15,074 nucleotides of DNA from Candidatus Zixiibacteriota bacterium (GCA_022570975.1 JACZYS010000017.1:4214-19287); one strand, 5' to 3'; numbered from the stretch's first letter, positions 8,709 to 14,544 are shown. Notes: a model not told the origin generated them from the sequence alone. A program made the numbers and translations.

Positions 8709-9761
8709 TTAATCTATAATTATGAATCTGTCGGATCTTTCTTCCACCACTCCTATCTGTTTGTGAAAGAGACCAGCTTCTTTGAGTTTTACTTCAAAAT
8801 CTTTTGACTCACTCTCCGGCATGGCAATCAGCAGTCCGCCTGAAGTCTGGGGGTCAAATAAAAGTGGTTCAAGTTTTTTATCCACACTGTCTGATATTAC
8901 ATACTTGTTTTGCATAAATTCTCTATTGTCATTGGTTCCGCCCGGAATAATATTCTCTTCGGCCAGTTCCAAGGCACCGGAAATTAGAGGAATTTCATCT
9001 GCAAAAAATTTCAGAGTTACGTTGGAGGCAGAAGCCATCTCAAAACCGTGTCCCATTAAACCAAAACCGGTTACATCGGTAGCCGATGATACTTTATGTA
9101 AAATCATCAACTCAGCCGCTTTTTTATTAAGCTCGCACATCTGAGATATTACTTTGTCAATTATCTCTTGGGATACTTTATCCCTCTTAATGGCGGTCGT
9201 AATAATACCGGTTCCCAAATTTTTGGTGAGGTAAAGTTTATCACCAGCTTTTGCCTTTCCATTAGTGACTATTTTATCAGGATGAACTGTGCCGGTAATG
9301 GCAGCCCCATATTTAAGCTCATTGTCTTTTATTGAATGTCCTCCCACAACAACGGCGCCCGCTTCTACAATTTTGTCGTTGCCGCCCTGTAATATGTCTG
9401 TCAAAACTTGGGCCGGCATGGTTATCGGAAAGGCTACAATATTTAGAGCTGTCATTGGTGTTGCACCCATAGCAAAAATATCAGAAAGGGCATTGGCCGC
9501 GGCAATCTGTCCAAAAGAATATGGGTCATCAACAATTGGCGGGAAAAAATCAACCGTCTGCACCATGGCCAGTTCATCACTGATTTTATAAACTCCGGCA
9601 TCATCGGCCATGTCAAACCCAACCAGAAGATTTGGATCATGGGACTTGGGAATTGATTTTAATGCTTCCGCCAACAACTTTGGCGCCAATTTAGAAGCTC
9701 AACCGGCGCAACTGACCTGAGCTGTCAATTTTATAGATACTTCTTTTCTTTTATCAATCAT
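8709..9761 (-). CDS. selD: Selenide, water dikinase (selenophosphate synthetase), a selenocysteine-containing form read through UGA
   Basis: SelD makes selenophosphate from selenide and ATP for selenocysteine and selenouridine synthesis. An ordinary ORF begins at TTG 9689 and lacks the catalytic end. On the minus strand the same frame extends to ATG at 9761 if TGA at 9701-9699 is read as Sec. The resulting N-terminus is MIDKRKEVSIKLTAQ followed by VSCAGUASKLAPK, which aligns with the E. coli GAGCGCKISPK site: U21 matches Cys17 and K24 matches the essential Lys20. This gives 350 residues, the family length. Further SelD motifs are DDAGVY (53-58), TVDFFPPIVDDP, NALSDIFAMG, GGHSI (140-144), DVTGFGLMGHG and DPQTSGGLL. 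A SECIS-like hairpin lies just downstream of the TGA. No SD is seen at ATG 9761; a second ATG five bases upstream is out of frame and stops at once. The glycosyltransferase gene follows after 3 nt. Confidence 0.93.
9669..9701 (-). promoter_or_regulatory. Sec UGA codon with bacterial SECIS-like hairpin in selD
   Basis: Read on the minus strand, the TGA (9701-9699) is followed after 13 nt by CGCCAA (9685-9680), loop AGTTG (9679-9675) and TTGGCG (9674-9669): a perfect 6-bp stem with a 5-nt loop containing a GU. Bacterial SECIS elements are small hairpins inside the coding region whose apical loop lies roughly 16-37 nt after the UGA, where SelB binds. Here the loop begins 19 nt after it, so spacing fits. 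That it works as a SECIS is inference. Confidence 0.72.
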
Positions 9762-9855
9762 ACATTTTTGAATAAGTTCGCACAGTTAGTAATGTTAAAA
9801 CATACGCACCCAAAAATCAGATGTCAATCTCCGGCAAGATTCTTTTTCTGAAATG

Positions 9856-9941
9856 CGACAATTCCGGTTCTTACAGCGATTTCAAATTTTTGTGCTCTTA
9901 ATTAGAACTCTCGAATGTTCCCTTCCTACAGAGATTGAAAC
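9856..9941. repeat. Two diverged ~30-nt direct repeats between selD and the isocitrate dehydrogenase promoter
   Basis: Segments 9856-9886 and 9912-9941 share about 20 of 30 positions with one gap. The best core is TTCTTACAGCGATT against TTCCTACAGAGATT, with starts 55 nt apart. The second copy ends in GATTGAAAC. Only two degenerate copies exist, so this is not a CRISPR array; it may be a remnant of a genome-wide intergenic repeat. Confidence 0.35.
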
Positions 9942-9970
9942 TGTCTGCGGAAATTGCACTGTTTAAGAGC
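9894..9970. repeat. Perfect 8-bp inverted repeat flanking 61 nt, just upstream of the -35 box
   Basis: GCTCTTAA (9894-9901) and TTAAGAGC (9963-9970) are perfect inverted copies. The inner segment can form small hairpins (GAAC/GTTC and ACAG/CTGT), giving a cloverleaf-like fold. tRNA hallmarks are missing. It ends two bases before the TTGACA at 9973, so it could be an operator pair or a structured element, or chance. Confidence 0.3.
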
Positions 9971-9972
9971 GG

Positions 9973-10000
9973 TTGACAATAAATCTAAATATGATATACT
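9973..10000 (+). promoter_or_regulatory. Strong sigma70-type promoter for the isocitrate dehydrogenase gene
   Basis: A perfect TTGACA (9973-9978) is followed after 16 nt by TATACT (9995-10000). The predicted start of transcription is at about 10007, leaving a ~50-nt leader before the GTG start at 10056. This is the best promoter match in the native part of the window. Confidence 0.72.
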
Positions 10001-10006
10001 CAGGGC

Positions 10007-10021
10007 TCGTCAAAATGACGA
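10007..10021 (+). promoter_or_regulatory. 15-bp palindrome at the predicted transcription start
   Basis: TCGTCA-AAA-TGACGA is a perfect 6-bp inverted repeat around a 3-nt centre, starting at the predicted +1. As DNA it could be a repressor operator overlapping the initial transcribed region; as RNA it could be a 5'-end hairpin, although a 3-nt loop is tight. Confidence 0.45.
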
Positions 10022-10033
10022 CAGAAGAGAATA

Positions 10034-10066
10034 ATGAATAGAACAAAGGAAAATTGTGACTCATAA
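10034..10066 (+). CDS. Possible 10-codon leader ORF overlapping the isocitrate dehydrogenase start
   Basis: ATG at 10034, preceded by the purine-rich GAAGAGA, opens a frame MNRTKENCDS that ends at TAA 10064-10066. It overlaps the GTG start at 10056 in another frame. Such overlap could couple translation of the two frames. It could equally be chance, since it is short and there is no conservation to examine. Confidence 0.2.
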   Translation: MNRTKENCDS

Positions 10067-11066
10067 AGTAACTCTCTTACCGGGTGATGGAATTGGTCCG
10101 GAAATTGCAGAATCAGTCCTAAAAGTAATCGATTCAGCTGGTGTAAATATTGAATGGGACAGGCAGGATGCTGGAATTGTCTCTTTGGAAAAGACAGGTG
10201 AAACAGTCCCAAAAGCGCTGCTTGATTCAATCAGAAAGAACAAAATTGCCCTTAAAGGACCAATTACAACTCCGGTGGGCAAAGGGTTCAAGTCTGTAAA
10301 CGTTACTTTACGTCAGAAACTTGATTTATACGCTAACTTGCGGCCGGTAAGGTCAATTGGTGGAATCCCCAGCCGCTATCAGAAGGTCAATCTGGTAATA
10401 GTTCGCGAGAATACGGAAGATTTATATACTGGAATTGAAAAAGAGATTTCTCCCGGTGTAACCCAGGCTATAAAAGTTGTTACAAAAAAAGCTTCATGCA
10501 GGATTGCAGAGTTTGCTTTCAAATATGCCCAAAAGCATAATCGCAAGAAAATCACGCTGGTTCATAAGGCTAACATTATGAAAATCTCTGACGGGATGTT
10601 TCTGAACTCTTTCCGTGAAATTGCTGAAAAATATCCTGATATAATTGCCGATGACATGATTGTTGATGCTCTTTGTATGAATCTTGTCTTGGATCCCTGT
10701 AAATTTGATGTTTTATTGCTTGGAAATCTATTTGGTGATATTGTTTCAGATTTGGCCGCCGGACTGGTGGGCGGATTGGGCGTTGTTCCGGGAGCAAATA
10801 TTGGCGATAATTACGCAGTTTATGAAGCTGTTCATGGTACGGCCCCGGATATCGCCGGAAACAATATTGCCAATCCTACCGCCCTGATTTTCTCAGCCCT
10901 TTTGATGCTTCGCCGTCTGGGTGAGAATGAAGCCGCCGACAGAATTTGGAAATCAGTGGTAGTTACCTTAGCAATCGGAGCTCATTTGACCGGAGATATG
11001 GGAGGCGGGGATTCTACTACTGAATTTACCGATGAGCTTATTAGAGAGATAAAATCCCGGGGATAG
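10056..11066 (+). CDS. NAD-dependent isocitrate dehydrogenase (isocitrate/homoisocitrate/isopropylmalate dehydrogenase family)
   Basis: This 336-residue beta-decarboxylating dehydrogenase most likely oxidises isocitrate to 2-oxoglutarate in the TCA cycle. Visible motifs are LLPGDGIGPE (7-16), the substrate-site Ser80 in FKSVNVTLRQ, RENTEDLYTGIE (117-128), HKANIMK with catalytic K171, metal-site aspartates in NLFGDIVSDLAAG (D228, D232), and HGTAPDIAGNNIANP (260-274). D265-I266 in the last motif is the NAD-type pair; NADP enzymes such as E. coli Icd have Lys-Tyr there. The short length and VNVTLRQKLDLYANLRPV pattern match the IDH3-like/thermophile group. Homoisocitrate dehydrogenase is the main alternative, as the two are hard to separate by eye. 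GTG is chosen because AAAGGA lies 7 nt upstream and the family N-terminus follows at once. It has its own promoter at 9973-10000. Confidence 0.88.
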   Translation: MTHKVTLLPGDGIGPEIAESVLKVIDSAGVNIEWDRQDAGIVSLEKTGETVPKALLDSIRKNKIALKGPITTPVGKGFKSVNVTLRQKLDLYANLRPVRSIGGIPSRYQKVNLVIVRENTEDLYTGIEKEISPGVTQAIKVVTKKASCRIAEFAFKYAQKHNRKKITLVHKANIMKISDGMFLNSFREIAEKYPDIIADDMIVDALCMNLVLDPCKFDVLLLGNLFGDIVSDLAAGLVGGLGVVPGANIGDNYAVYEAVHGTAPDIAGNNIANPTALIFSALLMLRRLGENEAADRIWKSVVVTLAIGAHLTGDMGGGDSTTEFTDELIREIKSRG

Positions 11067-11149
11067 AGTTTGGTGTTACTCTTTTACTTTCTTCATACCT
11101 ATTCTCTCTAACAAGTAACTTTATCCGTTTGCCGATAGTATATTAGTAT

Positions 11150-11797
11150 ATGGAACTTTATCTAATAATATCTGCCGTTCTTCTGATGATTGTACTTTTC
11201 ACCCTCTTAAAGCTCAGGTTAAAATTTGAAATTTCATCGGAGAGAAAAGAACTCTTTCTTGGACTGGGAAGAAGCGGCGCAATAATAAATTTTAAGAACA
11301 GATCAAAAATCTTTTCACTTTTTGGTTTTAGAGTAAAAGAGGTTTTTTCTCAAAAGAAGAAAAAAGAAAAAGAGAAATTGGAAAATGTGATTGCCAAACC
11401 CAAAAAGAAGAAAAAGAGAAAAAGAGATATCAAAGAGGCAATAAAGTTACTGCCCGGACTGTCAAAAGTTTTTTTCAGTTATATAATTGGATTATTTTCA
11501 TCTCTAAAAATTGAAAATCTGACCGGAGAACTTAAGGCCGGATTTAACTCGCCGGACATTACCGGAATGCTATTTGGATATTATCATGCGGTTGCAGCTT
11601 CGGTTCCGGCAATAGGGAGAAACACAAAATTTGAGCCGGTATGGGATGAAGCAATACTGGAGGGAAGAGTCAAAGGCTCAATTGCGATTCCTCTTTACCG
11701 GGTTATTTACCTGACCTTTGTTTTGCTCATAAAACTTCCCTTAAGAGAATTATTGAAATTGGCGATAGGAAGAAAAGAAGGAGGCCAGGATGGCTAA
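11150..11797 (+). CDS. DUF2953 (YtfI-like) membrane-anchored protein
   Basis: The 215-residue product has an N-terminal transmembrane helix (residues ~3-20) and a beta-rich section. A strongly basic stretch follows at about 66-95 (KKKKEKEKLENV, KKKKKRKRDIKE), and then the block NLTGELKAGFNSPDITGMLFGYYHAV, which resembles the DUF2953 signature (D-P-x-x-T-G-x-x-Y/F-G). A second hydrophobic stretch lies near residue 185. DUF2953 is the family of Bacillus YtfI, whose gene sits directly before ytfJ; the same order occurs here with an 8-nt overlap, which supports the call. No catalytic residues are known for the family. No SD precedes ATG 11150; a TATATT sits 5-11 nt upstream, so the start may be leaderless. 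Confidence 0.68.
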   Translation: MELYLIISAVLLMIVLFTLLKLRLKFEISSERKELFLGLGRSGAIINFKNRSKIFSLFGFRVKEVFSQKKKKEKEKLENVIAKPKKKKKRKRDIKEAIKLLPGLSKVFFSYIIGLFSSLKIENLTGELKAGFNSPDITGMLFGYYHAVAASVPAIGRNTKFEPVWDEAILEGRVKGSIAIPLYRVIYLTFVLLIKLPLRELLKLAIGRKEGGQDG

Positions 11798-12188
11798 CAA
11801 TGTCGTAGAAATCTTAAAAAGCGTAGTTGGCGAACTGAGGGAGATTGCCAAGTCCGAAACAATAATTGGCGACCCGGTCACGGTTGGTGAAACCACGGTT
11901 TTGCCGGTAGTAAAAATCTCTGTTGGTTTTGGAGCCGGCGGCGGTCAGGGTGAAAGTCAGAAAGCCGAAACAGGATTTGGCGGCGGCGGTGGCGGTGGTG
12001 CCAGAATTGAACCGGCCGGATTTATAATTATGGGAAAAGACGGTGTCTCTTTCTTGCCGGCAACAAAAGGCAAATGGGAAGGTATTATTGATGCTATTCC
12101 CGGAATTGCCAAAAAAGTCTCCAAGTGGAAAGATAGTTTGAAAGCCGAAGATCTCTCGGAATCAGAAGACTCTGAAGACGAAAAATAA
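11790..12188 (+). CDS. ytfJ: GerW/YtfJ family protein
   Basis: This 132-residue cytoplasmic protein matches the YtfJ/GerW family in order. It has an N-terminal helix (VVEILKSVVGELREIAKSETIIGDPV), strands with GETTVLPVVKISVGFGAGGG, and a glycine-rich segment at about 66-74 (GFGGGGGGGARIEP). It then has AGFIIMGKDGVSFLPA and a closing helix. In Bacillus it is a spore protein with a role in germination; homologues are widespread in non-spore-formers, where the role is unknown. It starts inside the end of the DUF2953 gene (8-nt overlap) with a strong SD (AAGGAGG) upstream, so translation is coupled. The acidic tail SESEDSEDEK is an addition to the usual family end. Nothing here indicates sporulation in this organism. 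Confidence 0.88.
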   Translation: MANNVVEILKSVVGELREIAKSETIIGDPVTVGETTVLPVVKISVGFGAGGGQGESQKAETGFGGGGGGGARIEPAGFIIMGKDGVSFLPATKGKWEGIIDAIPGIAKKVSKWKDSLKAEDLSESEDSEDEK

Positions 12189-12274
12189 TCTGGTTTTACA
12201 TTTGACTCTCTGATTTTCTCCCTTATTTTCTTATTCAAAATACTGAAAATAAATCTAACCAAAAGGATAAGAAC

Positions 12275-12736
12275 ATGACTTCCCCAAAAATCTTGCTGGC
12301 GACAGCATTGTTAGCTTTTCTGACAATTTCCCCCAAAGTGACCGCTCATTGTCAGGTACCGTGCGGAATTTATAATGATTCTGCCCGTTTTGTGATGCTC
12401 AATGAGCATATTACAACGATCGAAAAATCTATGAATCAAATCAATGAGCTTTCCGCTTCAGAATCAAAAAATATGAACCAGATTGTTCGCTGGGTTAACA
12501 ACAAAGAAGATCATGCTAATGCTTTTTCTGAAATAGTAAGTTATTACTTTATGGCTCAACGAGTTAAACCAGTAAGTGAAGGTACAGCGGATGAAATGTC
12601 GGCATATTTGAAAAAAGTAGAATTGCTTCATAATTTGATAGTTCTGTCAATGAAATGCAAGCAAAGCTCAGATATTGCCCTTATTTTGAAACTAAGGGGA
12701 AAGTTGGACCAGTTTGAGAAAGCATATTTTAGTTAA
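12275..12736 (+). CDS. sodN: Secreted nickel-containing superoxide dismutase
   Basis: The 153-residue precursor starts with a signal peptide (residues 1-24, hydrophobic ILLATALLAFLTI, ending V-T-A). It is followed directly by HCQVPCGIY. This is the Ni-hook motif H-C-x-x-P-C-G-x-Y of NiSOD, in which the free N-terminal His1, Cys2 and Cys6 bind nickel; here H25, C26 and C30. The remaining ~120 residues are helical, with the family-like segments IVRWVNNKEDHANAFSEIVSYYF and a final KLDQFEKAYF, and mature length (129) is near the usual ~117. Signal-peptidase cleavage would expose H25, replacing the dedicated protease (SodX) used for cytoplasmic precursors. His at -1 to C26 argues against a lipobox. 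Asp3 of the Streptomyces enzyme is Gln here. The enzyme would dismutate superoxide outside the cytoplasm. SD-like AAAAGGA is 7 nt upstream; spacing on both sides suggests its own transcript. Confidence 0.88.
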   Translation: MTSPKILLATALLAFLTISPKVTAHCQVPCGIYNDSARFVMLNEHITTIEKSMNQINELSASESKNMNQIVRWVNNKEDHANAFSEIVSYYFMAQRVKPVSEGTADEMSAYLKKVELLHNLIVLSMKCKQSSDIALILKLRGKLDQFEKAYFS

Positions 12737-12738
12737 TT

Positions 12739-12786
12739 AGTTAAATTGCATAAAGTTAGCCAAGAAATTTAACTTTTTTGGCTAAC
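12739..12786 (+). terminator. Putative terminator region with two interleaved perfect inverted repeats after sodN
   Basis: Inverted repeat A is AGTTAAATT (12739-12747) with AATTTAACT (12766-12774), followed by five more T: an AT-rich intrinsic-terminator layout beginning 3 nt after the sodN stop. Inverted repeat B is GTTAGCCAA (12755-12763) with TTGGCTAAC (12778-12786). The arms alternate A-B-A'-B', so the two stems are either alternative folds or a very tight pseudoknot. Stem A alone is weak. Confidence 0.55.
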
Positions 12787-12793
12787 AAATTAC

Positions 12794-12822
12794 TTGGTTT
12801 TCCCATAATCTCTCTATATATT
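12794..12822 (+). promoter_or_regulatory. Possible promoter for yajC-def
   Basis: TTGGTT (12794-12799) and TATATT (12817-12822) are separated by 17 nt. It would place a ~120-nt untranslated leader before yajC, containing the stem-loop at 12850-12920. The match is moderate in AT-rich DNA. Confidence 0.33.
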
Positions 12823-12849
12823 TATGAGATAAGTAGTTGCGATAACAGT

Positions 12850-12920
12850 TCTGTTCAATATTTGCACATTTCAGAAGGAATTTAAGACTCAGATTATGAA
12901 TTGTGCAGAAACTGAACAGA
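12850..12920 (+). promoter_or_regulatory. Two-step stem-loop in the leader of yajC
   Basis: TCTGTTCA (12850-12857) pairs with TGAACAGA (12913-12920). After a symmetric 5x5 internal loop, TGCACA (12863-12868) pairs with TGTGCA (12902-12907), enclosing 33 nt. Fourteen perfect pairs in this arrangement suggest either a structured RNA leader or a pair of operator half-sites. It matches no riboswitch I recognise. Confidence 0.42.
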
Positions 12921-12949
12921 TTGGCCGATAAAAGTAAGGAGAAGAAATT

Positions 12950-13258
12950 TTGAACTGGCAAATTTTGATGTCTGGTGGACCGGAAGGCGGAGACTCAGGG
13001 ATGTTTACATTGGTCTGGTTTGGACTAATTTTTTTGATAATGTACCTTTTGCTTATCCGTCCCCAGAAGAAAAAACAGAAAGCTCATGAAGAATTGTTAA
13101 ATGAGCTTAAGAAAGGTGACAAAATTGTAACCAGCGGCGGAATGTTTGGCGTTATTTTCGCTATCGATAATGAAAAAAACAGAGTTGTTGTAAGAATTGG
13201 CAATGACATAAAACTGGAATTTCTAAAATCATCAATAGCCGCTAAAGTAGAAAGTTAA
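12950..13258 (+). CDS. yajC: YajC, accessory subunit of the Sec translocon
   Basis: The 102-residue product has a short glycine-rich N-terminus (SGGPEGGDSG), one transmembrane helix at about residues 19-36 (FTLVWFGLIFLIMYLLLI), and then the diagnostic RPQKKKQKAHEELLNELKKGDKIVTSGGMFG. A cytoplasmic beta domain ends in KLEFLKSSIAAKV. YajC joins SecDF-YidC at the inner membrane. TTG 12950 is chosen because AAGGAG lies about 8 nt upstream; an internal ATG at 12968 has no SD. secD/secF do not follow; def comes instead after 14 nt. Confidence 0.9.
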   Translation: MNWQILMSGGPEGGDSGMFTLVWFGLIFLIMYLLLIRPQKKKQKAHEELLNELKKGDKIVTSGGMFGVIFAIDNEKNRVVVRIGNDIKLEFLKSSIAAKVES

Positions 13259-13272
13259 TAACAGGAGAAACC

Positions 13273-13776
13273 TTGGCAGAGCAGCCGATCGTCATTTATG
13301 GCGACCCGGTTTTACGGGAAGTATCAGAGCCGGTCATAGAAATTGACCGGGAAATCAAAGATTTAGTGTCAGATTTAAAAGACACTTTAAAAAAGGCAGG
13401 CGGCCTTGGACTGGCCGCAGTACAGATTGGTGAGTTGAAGCGCGTCTTTATTGTCGATTTTTCTTCAATAGACTTAGACGCCTCCCTCAAAGTATTCATA
13501 AACCCGGAAATTATGGAGAAATCCGGTGAAATAGAGATGGAAGAAGGCTGCCTCTCTATCCCTGAAATATATCAGAAAATAATTCGCCCGGAAAAGGTGA
13601 AAGTGATAGCACTGGGAATAGACGGCAAAGAGTTCAGTATGAACTTAAATGGAATAGCAGCAAGAATTGTACAACATGAATATGACCATCTCGAGGGAAA
13701 ACTGTTTTTGGATTATATCTCACCAATGGCAAAAACAATGTTAAAGGGCAAACTAAAAAGACTATCAGCCGTTTAA
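13273..13776 (+). CDS. def: Peptide deformylase
   Basis: This 167-residue metallohydrolase removes the formyl group from the N-terminal methionine of new proteins. All three family motifs are intact: GLGLAAVQIG (44-53), EGCLS (91-95, metal ligand C93) and QHEYDHLEG (134-142, metal ligands H135 and H139, catalytic E136). The N-terminus PIVIYGDPVLRE is typical. The start is TTG at 13273 with AGGAG 7 nt upstream. It probably shares a transcript with yajC (14-nt gap), while fmt follows after 126 nt; def next to fmt is a common arrangement, since Fmt adds the formyl group that Def removes. Confidence 0.96.
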   Translation: MAEQPIVIYGDPVLREVSEPVIEIDREIKDLVSDLKDTLKKAGGLGLAAVQIGELKRVFIVDFSSIDLDASLKVFINPEIMEKSGEIEMEEGCLSIPEIYQKIIRPEKVKVIALGIDGKEFSMNLNGIAARIVQHEYDHLEGKLFLDYISPMAKTMLKGKLKRLSAV

Positions 13777-13902
13777 GCATTGAAAAATTTTAATTTCTGA
13801 TACTTAAAAGCAATCCGTACAATTACTCTGTTTCAAATTCTCCACAGACGAGCTCTTTTAATTTTTAAAAAAAATTAGCGGGCTTGTTAAAGTGAGAAGA
13901 AA

Positions 13903-14478
13903 ATGAAAATTGTTTTTATGGGCACGCCGGAATTCGCCTGCCCGCCGCTTAAGGCATTAAGCAACAGCAGGCATAAAATTTTGGCCGTGATTACAGGGAT
14001 TGACAAAAAGAGCGGACGGGGCAGAAAACTAACTCAGGCGCCGGTGGCAGAGCTTGCTTTGGAGTTGGGACTGCCGGTCATAAAAGCGTCCGGGCTTAAA
14101 GATGAATCGCTGCACCAGAAAATCAAATCACTCTCACCGGACTTAATAGTCGTCATTGCTTTTAGAATTCTGCCGGAAAGTTTAATAAATATTCCAAAAC
14201 TTGGGGCAATTAACATCCACGGCTCACTTCTGCCCAAATACCGGGGTGCAGCACCAATTAACTGGGCACTAATCAACGGAGAGAAAGAAACCGGCTTGAG
14301 CAGTTTTTTCTTAAAAAAGAAAGTTGATACCGGAAATATTATTCTCCGGGAAAAAATAGAAATCAATCCTGACGATAATTTTTCTTCACTTTACAACCGT
14401 CTTTCTGAAATGTCGGCTAAGTTTCTTTTGGACTCACTTGATAAAATTGAAGAACCCGGATTTGAACCAAGCGGACAG
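13903..14478 (+). CDS. fmt: Methionyl-tRNA formyltransferase, N-terminal part only (cut by a chimeric junction)
   Basis: Fmt formylates Met-tRNA for initiation using 10-formyl-THF. The first ~192 residues are a good match: MKIVFMGTPEFACPPL, the GRGRKLTQAPVAELALELGLPV loop, and INIHGSLLPKYRGAAPINWAL with catalytic-triad N104 and H106. The third catalytic residue, D142, lies in VDTGNI (E. coli N106/H108/D144, offset 2). The normal protein is ~310 residues with a C-terminal OB-like domain that binds tRNA. Here the frame stays open to 14916, but after about GFEPSGQ the composition becomes GC-rich, Arg/Pro/Ala-rich and unrelated to Fmt. The true C-terminal third is therefore missing. No convincing SD; GAGAAGAAA precedes the ATG. 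The exact break is uncertain by about ten bases. Confidence 0.9.
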
Positions 14479-14544
14479 CGCCCACGACGAGCCGATGATC
14501 GGCAGCGGGCCCAGAATCAGAATCAGCCAACGAATGCGGTTCAA
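14479..14544 (-). CDS. N-terminal fragment of a membrane or exported protein in the foreign segment
   Basis: On the minus strand a TTG start at 14544-14542, preceded by GGAAAGGG, opens a frame reading MNRIRWLILILGPLPIIGSS and on to WAL before the junction. This is a basic N-terminus with a hydrophobic core, that is a signal peptide or first transmembrane helix. It is cut by the junction with fmt after about 22 residues, so the family cannot be named. Non-ATG start and shortness keep confidence modest. Confidence 0.4.

Noticed and set aside
8709..9689. selD starting at TTG 9689
   Set aside because: This start drops the catalytic Sec and Lys; the upstream frame across TGA gives the full family N-terminus.
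9912..9941. CRISPR-like repeat ending in GATTGAAAC
   Set aside because: Only one other, poorly matching copy (about 20 of 30 positions) with 55-nt spacing, no regular array and no cas genes nearby.
9894..9970. tRNA (even tRNA-Sec, since the minus strand shows TTTCAAT with a central UCA upstream of selD)
   Set aside because: Anticodon stem has mismatches, no GG in a D-loop, T-loop out of register with its stem, no CCA, and at 77 nt it is too short for bacterial tRNA-Sec with a long variable arm.
11082..11117. GTTACT...AGTAAC inverted repeat after isocitrate dehydrogenase as a terminator
   Set aside because: Six pairs across a ~30-nt loop with only a short T-stretch; too weak to call.
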